From contig JASTVH010000008.1 of the NCBI GenBank assembly GCA_042862465.1, positions 62,001 to 126,000 of the forward strand: DNA of 64,000 nt, read 5' to 3'. The position numbers were made by a program, and so were the translations under genes. Below, piece after piece: positions 50,927-59,468 of the stretch; within the stretch, counting starts at the first letter, position 1, and every line of letters starts with the position of its first letter. The notes beneath the pieces were generated by a model. It ran no database searches, was not told where the DNA came from, and worked only from the letters and a program-made list of their open reading frames with translations. Source of the DNA: JASTVH01 sp042862465. Its GTDB lineage: Bacteria > Pseudomonadota > Gammaproteobacteria > Pseudomonadales > Oleiphilaceae.

Positions 50927-51268
50927 TCAGTCATGGACTGAGTGCGTGAAATGGTCCAGCTTTTTGCTGATTGCAGGATCGATCTCCACGAAGTGAAGGC
51001 TGTGAACAAATTCGTCGTGGCGCAGAAAGGTCAGGCGAACCTCTGCCTTGCAGTAGAACTCTATCGGTTCGTCGAGGAAGCCGTGGACGCGCATCAGGAT
51101 ACAGGTGCCGATGGGCAGTGTGGTTTCGATGGCGATCTGCAGCCCGTTATCGGTGACCCCAATAACTTCCACCTCCTGCGGTTCGCCATGGGGAGGCTTG
51201 ATATCGGCCACCCAGTTAACGTGGCGGAGCGGATGCTCAGGGGTGGCGTGATGCGTATGTATAGACAT
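50927..51268 (-). CDS. PilZ-like domain protein
   Basis: 113-residue beta-rich protein opening MSIHTHHATPEHPLRH; its strands (VEVIGVTDNGLQIAIE, IEFYCKAEVRLTFL) fit a PilZ-like barrel, but the usual RxxxR cyclic di-GMP motif is not visible. It may be a PilZ protein that has lost binding, or another small beta domain. Start at 51268 was chosen; the longer frame overlaps the divergent metallophosphoesterase gene. Function unknown. Confidence 0.5.
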   Translation of the reverse strand: MSIHTHHATPEHPLRHVNWVADIKPPHGEPQEVEVIGVTDNGLQIAIETTLPIGTCILMRVHGFLDEPIEFYCKAEVRLTFLRHDEFVHSLHFVEIDPAISKKLDHFTHSVHD

Positions 51269-51365
51269 GAACGACTGCCTTATTCCAGCTTGGCCTGACA
51301 GGTTGCAAAGTATAGCGTAGATGAGCGGTAACTCTTTGAGCCAGCTCAAGAAGGATACTTCGGTG

Positions 51366-51821
51366 ATGCGCGTTGGTGTGATTGCGGATACCCATGGCAA
51401 GGTTCGTCCCGAGGCTCTGGATGCCCTCGAAGGCACAGCACTGATCCTGCACGCGGGCGATGTGGGGCGGGGGAATGTGCTGGAGCAACTGGAGACCATC
51501 GCCCCGGTTATGGCAATCCGGGGCAATATCGACCGCGAAGGACCCGCCTCCCGGTTACCGGATAACCGGGTGGTTGAATGCGAAGGGCATAGCTTCTACA
51601 TGTTGCACGACGTCAAAACCCTCGATTTCGAGCCCGAAGGCCGCTTTGACGTGGTCATTGCCGGTCACTCCCACAAGCCCCGCAACGAGCGGGTGGGGCA
51701 GGTGCTTTACTTCAACCCCGGCAGCGCCGGGCCGCGCCGCTTCACCTTGCCGGTCGCAGTCGGTTTTCTGGACATTGCAGCCGGAACCGTCAGCGGCCGG
51801 ATCCAGATCCTCGATGTCTGA
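51366..51821 (+). CDS. YfcE-type metallophosphoesterase
   Basis: 151-residue protein opening MRVGVIADTHGKVRPEAL, with ILHAGDVGRGNVL, AIRGNIDREG, YMLHDVKTL and VIAGHSHKPRN: the full metal-ligand series of the YfcE/MJ0936 family. These enzymes are small phosphodiesterases with unclear natural substrates. Start at 51366 was chosen because the family motif begins there; the frame opens at 51321. Confidence 0.88.
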   Translation: MRVGVIADTHGKVRPEALDALEGTALILHAGDVGRGNVLEQLETIAPVMAIRGNIDREGPASRLPDNRVVECEGHSFYMLHDVKTLDFEPEGRFDVVIAGHSHKPRNERVGQVLYFNPGSAGPRRFTLPVAVGFLDIAAGTVSGRIQILDV

Positions 51822-51857
51822 ACCCTGGGGCCGCATGGTCACCGCGTGAGTCGGCCG

Positions 51858-52856
51858 CTAGGCCATCCAGCCAAACAGGAAGTCGAACAGCCAACTGAAG
51901 AAACCGCCGCTGCTGGAGCCCTCAGCCTTGTCAGTCGCCTTGTTCTCAGCTTCAGGCTGGGGTTCGGGTTTGGTAAAGGCGGCCGTGGCATTGGCAATCT
52001 GTTCCTCGCCGCTCTTGCGGGAGGCGCCTGTCACGCTGCTGTCGCTGTCGCCGGCATCCGCCGTTTGGGGCGCGGCGTCAGCCGGTTCCGGCGCTGCAGC
52101 CGCCTTCGCCTTCTGAGCCGTTGCGGTTTGCTGCTCAGTGGCCGGTTTGGCTTCCGGTTCCGTCGCCGCTGCCTTTTCCTCCGGCTTGGGCGCCGTGGCT
52201 ACTTGCGGAGTGCTGGCCTTCTGGGCCGGCTTGTCCCTCTTGACCACCTCGGTTTGGGCAGGCTCAGGCTTGACCGGTTTTGCTTCTTGCTCCGGCTTGG
52301 CTGGCGTCGCCGGTTTCTCCACTTTGGCCGTATTTTTCGGCTCGGGAGCGGGCTTGGGGGTGGGAGCCGGTGTCGGTTCAGGGGCGGGTGCGACGGCCAC
52401 GCTCTTGGTTTTGGGTTCCGGCTCGGCCTTGCGGGGCGTCTCTGGTTCGGGGGCCGGTTTCGGCTCGGGCTTCGGTGCCTGGGCCACCTGAGCGGAGGCG
52501 CCTGAGGTATAGGACTCGGGCGACAGATCAAGCGCCGCCATGGCGGCTTTTGGGCTCGCCAGCGTGTTGCCGCTCACCGTGCCCTCGCTGGTGGAAACGC
52601 CCAGCAGGGCCAGGGTTTCCTGGTCCAGGTTACCTGTGCTCTGCAGGCCGTTGCTGGCCTGATAACGCTTGATCGCGCTCCGCAGGTCACCATCGATCCA
52701 GCCGTCGGCCTTGCCGACATCGTAACCGGCGCCATACAGGGCGTTTTCGGCGGCAAAAATGACATTGACCGGCGCGGCCTGGGCTGCGGAGGACAACGAA
52801 AACGCCAGCGCGGTGGCGATACTGAACCGCGTCCAGACTGATGGGGTACGGCGCAT
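51858..52856 (-). CDS. secreted peptidoglycan-binding protein with Pro-rich linker and aromatic tail
   Basis: 332-residue protein. A signal peptide (RFSIATALAFSLSSAAQA) is followed by a peptidoglycan-binding domain (YGAGYDVGKADGWIDGDLRS, residues 40-85) and a long linker rich in Pro, Ala, Glu and Lys (about residues 125-300). It ends SSGGFFSWLFDFLFGWMA, a hydrophobic aromatic tail of about 16 residues. The tail could insert into membrane or bind a partner. No catalytic domain is visible, so it is probably a cell-wall tether. Function inferred from domain layout only. Confidence 0.75.
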   Translation of the reverse strand: MRRTPSVWTRFSIATALAFSLSSAAQAAPVNVIFAAENALYGAGYDVGKADGWIDGDLRSAIKRYQASNGLQSTGNLDQETLALLGVSTSEGTVSGNTLASPKAAMAALDLSPESYTSGASAQVAQAPKPEPKPAPEPETPRKAEPEPKTKSVAVAPAPEPTPAPTPKPAPEPKNTAKVEKPATPAKPEQEAKPVKPEPAQTEVVKRDKPAQKASTPQVATAPKPEEKAAATEPEAKPATEQQTATAQKAKAAAAPEPADAAPQTADAGDSDSSVTGASRKSGEEQIANATAAFTKPEPQPEAENKATDKAEGSSSGGFFSWLFDFLFGWMA

Positions 52857-53127
52857 GGGAAACTCTCTCCAAGATTGTTGGGCTGCCTGATTTTATTGTA
52901 GGTGCAACATAACAGTAATCGTCGCCAGCGCCCATGACGCAGTTAACGGACCGGATACGCAGGCAAGTTTTTGCCCCGACATCAGCGTTTCAGCGCGAAG
53001 TTTGGACAGCTTGTTTCGTATTCCGAAGCCCTGTGAAGGAGAGGGTTGTGTTTAATCAACGTTTTTGGGGCCCAGGCAGGCTAGGCTATTAGCAAGGTAT
53101 ACATAGACCACGCCGGAGGATGTCCGT

Positions 53128-54309
53128 ATGTCCCGCCCCGAATTTGATTGGGCCGATCCTTTTCATCTTGACGAGCAGCTCACCGAGGAGGAACGGCTGA
53201 TTCAGGCCACGGCGCGCCAGTACTGCCAGGAACAGCTCATGCCCCGGGTGACCCAGGCCCACCGGCAGGAAACCCACGACCGCGGTATCTTTCGCCAGCT
53301 GGGAGATCTGGGGCTGTTGGGGGCCACGCTGCCGGAGGTCTATGGCGGGTCGGGCGTCAGCTATGTAGCTTATGGTCTGATCGCCCGGGAAGTGGAACGG
53401 GTGGATAGCGGCTACCGCTCCGCCATGAGCGTACAGTCCTCCCTGGTGATGCATCCGCTTCATGCCTACGGCAGTGAGGCGCAGAAGCGACGGTATCTGC
53501 CCAGGCTGGCCAGTGGCGAATGGGTGGGCTGTTTCGGGCTGACCGAGCCGGACTCCGGTTCCGATCCGGGGAGCATGACCACTCGCGCCGAGGCGGTAGC
53601 GGGTGGTTATCGCCTGTGTGGCAACAAGATGTGGATCACCAACGCCCCCATGGCTGATGTGGCAGTGGTTTGGGCCAAGCTCGAAGGGCAGATCCGCGGC
53701 TTTATCGTGGAAAGAGGGGACGAGGGCTTCAGCACGCCTACCATTGAGGGCAAGTTTTCCCTGCGTACCTCGGCCACCGGAGAGCTTGTGCTGGAGGACG
53801 TATTCCTGCCGGAGGATCGGCTGCTGCCCAACGTCACGGGTATCAAGGGGCCCTTTGGCTGTCTCAACAAGGCTCGCTTCGGCATCGCCTGGGGGGCCCT
53901 CGGGGCCGCCGAATTCTGCTGGCATCGGGCGCGCCAGTACACCCTGGAACGCCATCAGTTCGGACGCCCCCTGGCCGCCAACCAGCTGATTCAGCTCAAA
54001 CTGGCCAATATGCAGACGGAGATCAGCCTGGGGCTCAACGGTTGCCTGCGGGCCGGGCGTTTAATGGATGAAGGTCGCTGCGCGCCGGAACTGATCTCGC
54101 TGATCAAGCGCAATTCCTGCGGCAAGGCCCTGGATATCGCCCGAACCGCCCGGGACATGCACGGGGGCAACGGAATTTCGGATGAGTATCATGTGATTCG
54201 GCATGTGCTCAATCTGGAGGCGGTCAACACCTACGAGGGTACCCATGATATCCATGCCCTGATTCTCGGCCGTGCCCAGACAGGTATCCCTGCATTTGGC
54301 GGGAGTTGA
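53128..54309 (+). CDS. gcdH: glutaryl-CoA dehydrogenase-like acyl-CoA dehydrogenase
   Basis: 393-residue FAD enzyme with the GCDH set: GCFGLTEPDSGSDPGSM, KMWITNAPMADV, FGRPLAANQLIQ and the catalytic Glu in NTYEGTHDIHAL (about residue 370). Glutaryl-CoA dehydrogenase turns glutaryl-CoA to crotonyl-CoA in lysine and tryptophan breakdown. GGAGGATGTCCGT precedes the ATG. It stands alone; no adjacent CoA transferase or LysR gene. Confidence 0.9.
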   Translation: MSRPEFDWADPFHLDEQLTEEERLIQATARQYCQEQLMPRVTQAHRQETHDRGIFRQLGDLGLLGATLPEVYGGSGVSYVAYGLIAREVERVDSGYRSAMSVQSSLVMHPLHAYGSEAQKRRYLPRLASGEWVGCFGLTEPDSGSDPGSMTTRAEAVAGGYRLCGNKMWITNAPMADVAVVWAKLEGQIRGFIVERGDEGFSTPTIEGKFSLRTSATGELVLEDVFLPEDRLLPNVTGIKGPFGCLNKARFGIAWGALGAAEFCWHRARQYTLERHQFGRPLAANQLIQLKLANMQTEISLGLNGCLRAGRLMDEGRCAPELISLIKRNSCGKALDIARTARDMHGGNGISDEYHVIRHVLNLEAVNTYEGTHDIHALILGRAQTGIPAFGGS

Positions 54310-54356
54310 TGGAGCGCGGGCGGGCCGGGCCATAGGCTTCGGTCCGCCCGATCGTT

Positions 54357-54818
54357 TCACTCGGCGGAGACGCTGCGGAAAAGTGCAATCAGTTGCCGTT
54401 GCCCTTTGTGCAACTTGTCCTCGGCCTGGTCGAGTGTGTACCAGGCCGCCTGGTCCACTTCAGGAAAAGACTGGAGCTTGCCGGAGTGGGGCGGCCATTC
54501 CATCTCGAACAGGTTGCTGTGAATATCCTCCGGATCATGGTCCTGGGCCAGTGCCCAGACCTGTACTCGCTTATAGCGTGACTGGATGATCTCACCCAAC
54601 CACCAGGGGCTGTCATGCAGCCTGATGCCCGTTTCCTCGTGCAACTCGCGAATGGCCGCTTCCAGTGAGCTTTCTCCCTCGTCCACCTCTCCCTTGGGAA
54701 TGGACCAGGCGTGGAGATCGCGGTTTTGCCAGAAGGGGCCGCCGGAATGCACCAGCAGAATCTCCCAGTCCTCTTTCCCTCGTCGGTACAGCAGGACGCC
54801 TGCGCTGGTTTTGGGCAT
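54357..54818 (-). CDS. Nudix hydrolase
   Basis: 153-residue protein with the Nudix box starting at Gly43: GEVDEGESSLEAAIRELHEE and then TGI, complete in all conserved positions. DLHAWSIPKGEVDEG resembles enzymes that act on nucleotide or sugar diphosphates. AGAGGTTGGCAAC precedes the ATG. Substrate unknown. Confidence 0.9.
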   Translation of the reverse strand: MPKTSAGVLLYRRGKEDWEILLVHSGGPFWQNRDLHAWSIPKGEVDEGESSLEAAIRELHEETGIRLHDSPWWLGEIIQSRYKRVQVWALAQDHDPEDIHSNLFEMEWPPHSGKLQSFPEVDQAAWYTLDQAEDKLHKGQRQLIALFRSVSAE

Positions 54819-54964
54819 GTTGCCAACCTCTGGTTATTCGTAAGCTGGATGAATCGCTCTGACCCCCGGGGGGCATCGCGGTTTGGTTATCTGCGCCGCC
54901 GATGCTTTTCCACAGCTGTGGCATTGCTCACAATGAGATCCATGAGAACCAGTCTGGATCGACC

Positions 54965-55903
54965 ATGAATGAAATCATGCAGCACCATCAATGGATCAAC
55001 CGCATTCAAACCCTGCTGCTGCTAAGCACGCTGTTGGGTATCGGGATGCTGGCCGGTTGGTTATTGCTTGGCAATCAGGGTATCTGGATCGCACTGGTAG
55101 GCACGGTCGTCGCCCTGATACTGCAACCTGCCACGGCTTCGCGTCTGACACTCAAGGTTTACCAGGCCCGCCCCATTGATACCAGCGACGATCCCGGCCT
55201 GCTGCGCCTGGCTCGGGAACTCGCCCGACGTGCCGGCGTGGAGGCCGCTCCCGAGCTTTACTATGTGCCGAGTTCGATCGTCAACGCCTTCGCCGTCGGC
55301 AGCCGCCGCCAACCGATCATCGTGATGACGGACGGCCTTTTACACAGTCTCAGCAGCCGTGAACTGGCCGGCGTCATGGCCCATGAAATGGCGCATATCA
55401 CCCACGGAGATCTGCGGGTCATGGGGCTGGCCGACTACCTCAGCCGCCTGACCGGATTTCTGGCCCTGATGGGGCAGATCATGCTGTTGCTCTATCTGCC
55501 CATGCTCCTGGCCGGCGCCACCGATAGTCCTGTTCTCGGGCTTATGCTGCTGATCTTCTCGCCCCATGTGGCGATTCTGGTGCAGCTGGGCCTGTCACGC
55601 GTCAGGGAATACAACGCCGACCTTGCCGCCGTGGAGGTCACCGGGGATCCGGAAGGTTTGGCTTCGGCGCTGCTTAAGATCGAACAGGTTTCCGGCTCGG
55701 TCAAGTCCCTGCTGTTCCCGGGCTGGGGGCATCCCGAACCGTCCTGGTTACGCACCCACCCTGCCACGGAAGAGCGGATTCGGCGTCTGCGGGAACTGAG
55801 TGTATCGGGTGAACGCCCTGACCAGGATCATGCCTCGGACTGGCCCCATAAGCCCCATCGACGACCGCCGCGCTGGTTTCCCGGCAGCGGGCACTGGCGA
55901 TAG
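54965..55903 (+). CDS. M48 family membrane metalloprotease
   Basis: 312-residue HtpX-like protease. Two N-terminal hydrophobic helices (TLLLLSTLLGIGMLAGWLLL, IWIALVGTVVALILQ), the zinc site HEMAH at 140-144 and the third ligand Glu in REYNADLAAVEV are present, along with two more membrane segments after the zinc site. It would degrade damaged membrane proteins. The start at 54965 was chosen. The C-terminus is a long basic Pro-rich tail (HKPHRRPPRWFPGSGHWR), longer than in HtpX. Confidence 0.85.
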   Translation: MNEIMQHHQWINRIQTLLLLSTLLGIGMLAGWLLLGNQGIWIALVGTVVALILQPATASRLTLKVYQARPIDTSDDPGLLRLARELARRAGVEAAPELYYVPSSIVNAFAVGSRRQPIIVMTDGLLHSLSSRELAGVMAHEMAHITHGDLRVMGLADYLSRLTGFLALMGQIMLLLYLPMLLAGATDSPVLGLMLLIFSPHVAILVQLGLSRVREYNADLAAVEVTGDPEGLASALLKIEQVSGSVKSLLFPGWGHPEPSWLRTHPATEERIRRLRELSVSGERPDQDHASDWPHKPHRRPPRWFPGSGHWR

Positions 55904-55926
55904 GTCAAAGTGGCTGATCACTACCC

Positions 55927-55952
55927 AAAAAAAAGGCGCAAATCCTTGCGCC
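55927..55952 (-). terminator. Rho-independent terminator of nhaD
   Basis: Stem GGCGCAA / TTGCGCC with a 4-base loop, followed on the minus strand by eight T's. It lies 31 bases after the nhaD stop. Confidence 0.92.
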
Positions 55953-55982
55953 AAATCGCCGTCCCTGGCCACTGGGAGTGAA

Positions 55983-57350
55983 CTAACTGCTCATCAACAG
56001 ATGCACCCAGATGCTGACGGCGTAACCCAGGCCGACCGCCCAGCTCCACTTGAGGTGACTGAAGAAGGTGTAACGTCCCTTGGACTGCCCCATCAGCGCC
56101 ACGCCCGCGGCGGAGCCGACGGAGAGCAGGCTGCCGCCGACGCCGGCGGTCATGGTGACCAGCAGCCACTGGTAGGTTTCCATATCCGGGTTCATGGTCA
56201 GGATGGCGAACATCACCGGAATGTTGTCCACCACGGCGGATAAGAGACCGGCCACCACGTTGGCCGACGTGGCGCCGAGGCCGTCATAGAGGAAGTGCGA
56301 GACATAGGCCAGATAGCCGATGGTTCCCAGACCACCGACGCAGAAGATCACCCCGAAGAAGAACAGCAGGGTATCCCACTCGGCCCGGGCCACCTTGTTG
56401 AAGATATTGAATTCGGAGACCGTGTCGGCCACCTTGTGCTCCTGTTTCTTGAGGTAGAAGGCGAACAGGAACAGGTACGACAGACCGAACATCATGCCCA
56501 GGAAGGGCGGCATGTGGAGCACCTGCTCAAAGGTGACGGCGGTGACGATCGTGGCCAGGAACAGGAAGCAGATCACCAGGCCACCATGCTTGATACGTGC
56601 GTCTTCCTCCGGTGCCGGCGGGGTCCCCTTGGGAACGGCCAGGGTCATGATCGCGCCGGGAATCACGAAGTTGAGCAGGGCCGGGACGAACAGCTCGAAG
56701 AACTCGAAAAAGCCGACGTGGCCGGATTGCCAGACCATCAGCGTGGTGATGTCGCCAAATGGGCTGAAGGCGCCACCGGCGTTGGCTGCTACAACGATGT
56801 TGATGAAGGACAGTGAAACAAACCGTGGTTCTTCGGAGCCGCAGGCGATGACCACAGCACCCATGAGCAGGGCAGTGGTGAGGTTGTCGGCCACCGGCGA
56901 GATGAAAAAGGCCAGGAAACCGGTGATCCAGAACAGCTTGCGGTAGCTGAAGCCGGCCTTGATCAGGCGGGCGCGCAGGGCCTCGAAGATGTTGCGCTCG
57001 GTCATGGCGTTGACGTAGACCATAGCCGTGAGGAGGAACAGCAACAGCGCCGCGTACTCCAGCAGGTTGTGGTTGATGGCATTTTCCACCATTTCCCGCC
57101 CCTGTTCCGTGTCCGGTGCCAGCAGCGAGACGAGAATCCAGATCAGGCCACCGGCGAACAGCACCGGCTTGGATTTGCGCATATGGATAAATTCCTCGCC
57201 GATCACCAGCGCGTAGGCGAGGACGAACAGAGCCAGAGCCAGGATGCCCAGGCCCGAGGCCGTCATGTTGAGATGAAGGCCGGCATTCTCCGAGGCGAAC
57301 GCCGGTACGGCAAAGGCCCATAGTGCGGCCAACAGCGAGAGTGCTTTCAA
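55983..57350 (-). CDS. nhaD: NhaD-type sodium/proton antiporter
   Basis: 455-residue membrane protein with a signal-like N-terminus (LLAALWAFAVPAFA) and about twelve helices. The NhaD hallmarks FLAFFISPVADNLTTALLMG and ANAGGAFSPFGDITTLMVW, with FGDITT, are present. NhaD exchanges Na+ or Li+ for protons at alkaline pH, a halophile trait. The start is TTG at 57350 with GGAGACACAAC before it. A terminator follows. A CBS gene lies 75 bases upstream on the same strand. Confidence 0.93.
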   Translation of the reverse strand: MKALSLLAALWAFAVPAFASENAGLHLNMTASGLGILALALFVLAYALVIGEEFIHMRKSKPVLFAGGLIWILVSLLAPDTEQGREMVENAINHNLLEYAALLLFLLTAMVYVNAMTERNIFEALRARLIKAGFSYRKLFWITGFLAFFISPVADNLTTALLMGAVVIACGSEEPRFVSLSFINIVVAANAGGAFSPFGDITTLMVWQSGHVGFFEFFELFVPALLNFVIPGAIMTLAVPKGTPPAPEEDARIKHGGLVICFLFLATIVTAVTFEQVLHMPPFLGMMFGLSYLFLFAFYLKKQEHKVADTVSEFNIFNKVARAEWDTLLFFFGVIFCVGGLGTIGYLAYVSHFLYDGLGATSANVVAGLLSAVVDNIPVMFAILTMNPDMETYQWLLVTMTAGVGGSLLSVGSAAGVALMGQSKGRYTFFSHLKWSWAVGLGYAVSIWVHLLMSS

Positions 57351-57425
57351 GTTGTGTCTCCGTTTTCAGGGGTTGCTAAATGAAGATCCCGGCGGCGTCG
57401 GGACTGGCGTCGCCGGGATCGGGTT

Positions 57426-58025
57426 TCAGTCAAAGGTGCCGTGCACGGCGTGGACGATCTCCAGAAACGTGTGGGCCTGGGTGCCATAGTGCAGAGAGAC
57501 GTTCAGGGCCCGTGCCACCTGGTCTGCGGCAATCAGCCCGCGGACACGGGTATGCCCCGGGCGCCTGTCCTGGTCTTCCACCACCAACAGGTGAACGGCA
57601 CGCTCGCGGGTCAGCGTTTCCAGCACGTCGCCGACCCGGGCGCGCTGCAGTTCGCGCAGGTGCAGGCAGCGCAGGCGGGCGAACGGTTGCATGATGTCGC
57701 GCACCAGAATGTCGTCGAGGCGGGTGCCCATTTCATTGGCCGTAGCCAGTGCCTTTTTGCCCAGGATCGTCTTCAGGGTAATCAGCCCGATGCAGTCGCC
57801 GGATTTGTCGATCACCAGGTGCCAGGGCAGATGCACCGCGGCCATCAGCCGTCGCGCCGCCGTCACGGGCAGGTCATTGTCGACCATGTGCGGTTCACCC
57901 ATGGCGAAGTCGTTGATAACGGCGACGGCCGGATCATCGATTCGCAACTGGCGCTCGGTCGCTGGGTGGTGGATGGGCTGTTTACCCAGGTTCTCCAATA
58001 CGGGTAGCGCGTGATATGCAGGCAT
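57426..58025 (-). CDS. CBS-domain protein
   Basis: 199-residue protein with a pair of CBS domains (PHMVDNDLPVTAARRLMAAV and VRDIMQPFARLRCLHLRELQ), which bind adenine nucleotides as energy sensors. A longer middle linker separates them. AGGAGGCCT lies at the start and its ATG pair; the second, at 58025, gives the best spacing. It is upstream of nhaD on the same strand and could sense the energy or salt state for it; inference. Confidence 0.85.
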   Translation of the reverse strand: MPAYHALPVLENLGKQPIHHPATERQLRIDDPAVAVINDFAMGEPHMVDNDLPVTAARRLMAAVHLPWHLVIDKSGDCIGLITLKTILGKKALATANEMGTRLDDILVRDIMQPFARLRCLHLRELQRARVGDVLETLTRERAVHLLVVEDQDRRPGHTRVRGLIAADQVARALNVSLHYGTQAHTFLEIVHAVHGTFD

Positions 58026-58118
58026 CATAGGCCTCCTCATTGTTGTGAGCGCAGTACGACGTCATAAACAGTCCGGCCAGTGACCGGGTGCTTAACAGGA
58101 TGTTTGGCAAGACGCGAT

Positions 58119-58418
58119 TCAGACGCTCAGGGGAGGACCTTGCGGGAGTTCGGGGTAGCGGATCAGTGCCATCCGCACCAGGGGATTGCGTGGCAACGGT
58201 ATGCCCGCAGGAACTGATAGCAGGGCCAGCAGGCAGCTGCCGATCAGGGCAACAGCCGCATCGAGAGGGGAATGGGTGTCGTCTCCGCTGACTTCAGCCA
58301 CGCTCAGGCTGTACCCGGACGTTTCCGGATACCAGGCCTTTTCGGCAGACGTGGTACCGGCGTAACCGGTAAACGTCAAAACCGTCAGCAAGCCAATGAT
58401 CAGATGAAATGCGCGCAT
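58119..58418 (-). CDS. small secreted or membrane protein (hypothetical)
   Basis: 99-residue protein with a signal-like start (FHLIIGLLTVLTFTGYAG) and a second hydrophobic stretch (AAVALIGSCLLALLSVPAGI). No ribosome site is obvious before the ATG. No family recognised. It may be real because the interval lacks another gene on either strand, but it stays provisional. Confidence 0.45.
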   Translation of the reverse strand: MRAFHLIIGLLTVLTFTGYAGTTSAEKAWYPETSGYSLSVAEVSGDDTHSPLDAAVALIGSCLLALLSVPAGIPLPRNPLVRMALIRYPELPQGPPLSV

Positions 58419-58707
58419 GGAGACGAATCTGTGTGCGATGGTGTTAGTAAGACCGATCCCATCATAGCGCTAGCTGGGAGCGGGTGAAAATGAATCGGTC
58501 AGAAACTGCGAAAAAGGCAGCGGTTTTTCGAAGAAAATGGCCTTCCCACATTGTAGATCAATAACGCGGCTCCCTGCCGTTATTTCCTGTTACCGGTGTT
58601 GTGGTCGGCCGCAGGGTTGAGATCACCCACAGCATCCCCACTTCTATTCCGTAGAGCAACAGCAAGAGCTTGGTTGTGAATCCATTTGAGGGAGGAGCAC
58701 TGCCACT
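58419..58707. other. intergenic stretch before the DUF4396 gene
   Basis: 289 bases with no convincing gene. GGAGGAGCAC near 58691 is the ribosome site of the next gene. No known operator is recognised. Confidence 0.5.
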
Positions 58708-59391
58708 ATGTCGCTCGAGCAGATTCAGGCGATTCTCAATAGCTGGACCGGTCTGTCAGTCTGGCTGGTCCTGGTCGCCATCAGCGTGGTCTGGGTGGTT
58801 TACGACCTGCGCACCAAAAACAGCCACATCGCCTCCATCATGCAGTGGGTGTGGATCCTGACCGTCCTGTACTCCGGTCCCATCGGCGTGCTGGTCTATC
58901 TCTATTCCGGCCGTCGCCAGATTGCCGAAGACAACCTGTGGCGCAAAGGCTTCCGGTCTGTGGCGCACTGTTACTCCGGCTGTGGCCTCGGTGAGATCAC
59001 GGGGGTCATTATCGCGGTGGGTCTTCTGGCTGCGGGCAATTTCTGGGCTTCCATCATTACCTTCATCCTCGCCTATATCTTCGGCTTCGCGCTCAACCTT
59101 GGTCCCATGATGCAGGCCGGAACGCCTTTCTGGGAGGCGTTCAAGGGCGCGTTCTTCGCCGAGACGATCAGTATCACGGTAATGGAGGCCGTGGCCATTA
59201 CGGTGGGGCTCTATCTTGGCGGACAGGCCACCATGGGCGATGCCCTGTTCTGGTCATCGCTGTATGTATCACTGTCCATGGGGCTGTTTGCCGCCTGGCC
59301 GGCCAATCTGCTGTTGATCCAGTCCGGTATCAAGTCCGGCATGGCCGACCCCAGGGACCTGGAGGCTGCGGCTAGCGGGCATTGCCACTGA
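58708..59391 (+). CDS. DUF4396 membrane protein
   Basis: 227-residue integral membrane protein with six or more helices. The DUF4396 mark, SVAHCYSGCGLGEITG (about residues 84-99), is present, with two Cys and a His in a helix that may bind a metal. The family is uncharacterised. GGAGGAGCACTGCC precedes the ATG. A bidirectional terminator follows. Confidence 0.85.
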   Translation: MSLEQIQAILNSWTGLSVWLVLVAISVVWVVYDLRTKNSHIASIMQWVWILTVLYSGPIGVLVYLYSGRRQIAEDNLWRKGFRSVAHCYSGCGLGEITGVIIAVGLLAAGNFWASIITFILAYIFGFALNLGPMMQAGTPFWEAFKGAFFAETISITVMEAVAITVGLYLGGQATMGDALFWSSLYVSLSMGLFAAWPANLLLIQSGIKSGMADPRDLEAAASGHCH

Positions 59392-59418
59392 ACATGCCCG
59401 ATGTTCCTGCAGAAAACG

Positions 59419-59448
59419 AAAAAGCGGGCCGCTTAAGGCCCGCTTTTT
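59419..59448. terminator. bidirectional terminator
   Basis: Perfect 12-base stem AAAAAGCGGGCC / GGCCCGCTTTTT with a GCTTAA loop, giving T-runs in both directions. It sits between the convergent DUF4396 and acidic-repeat genes. Confidence 0.93.
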
Positions 59449-59468
59449 ACGTTGGCGACGTGGCCGAA

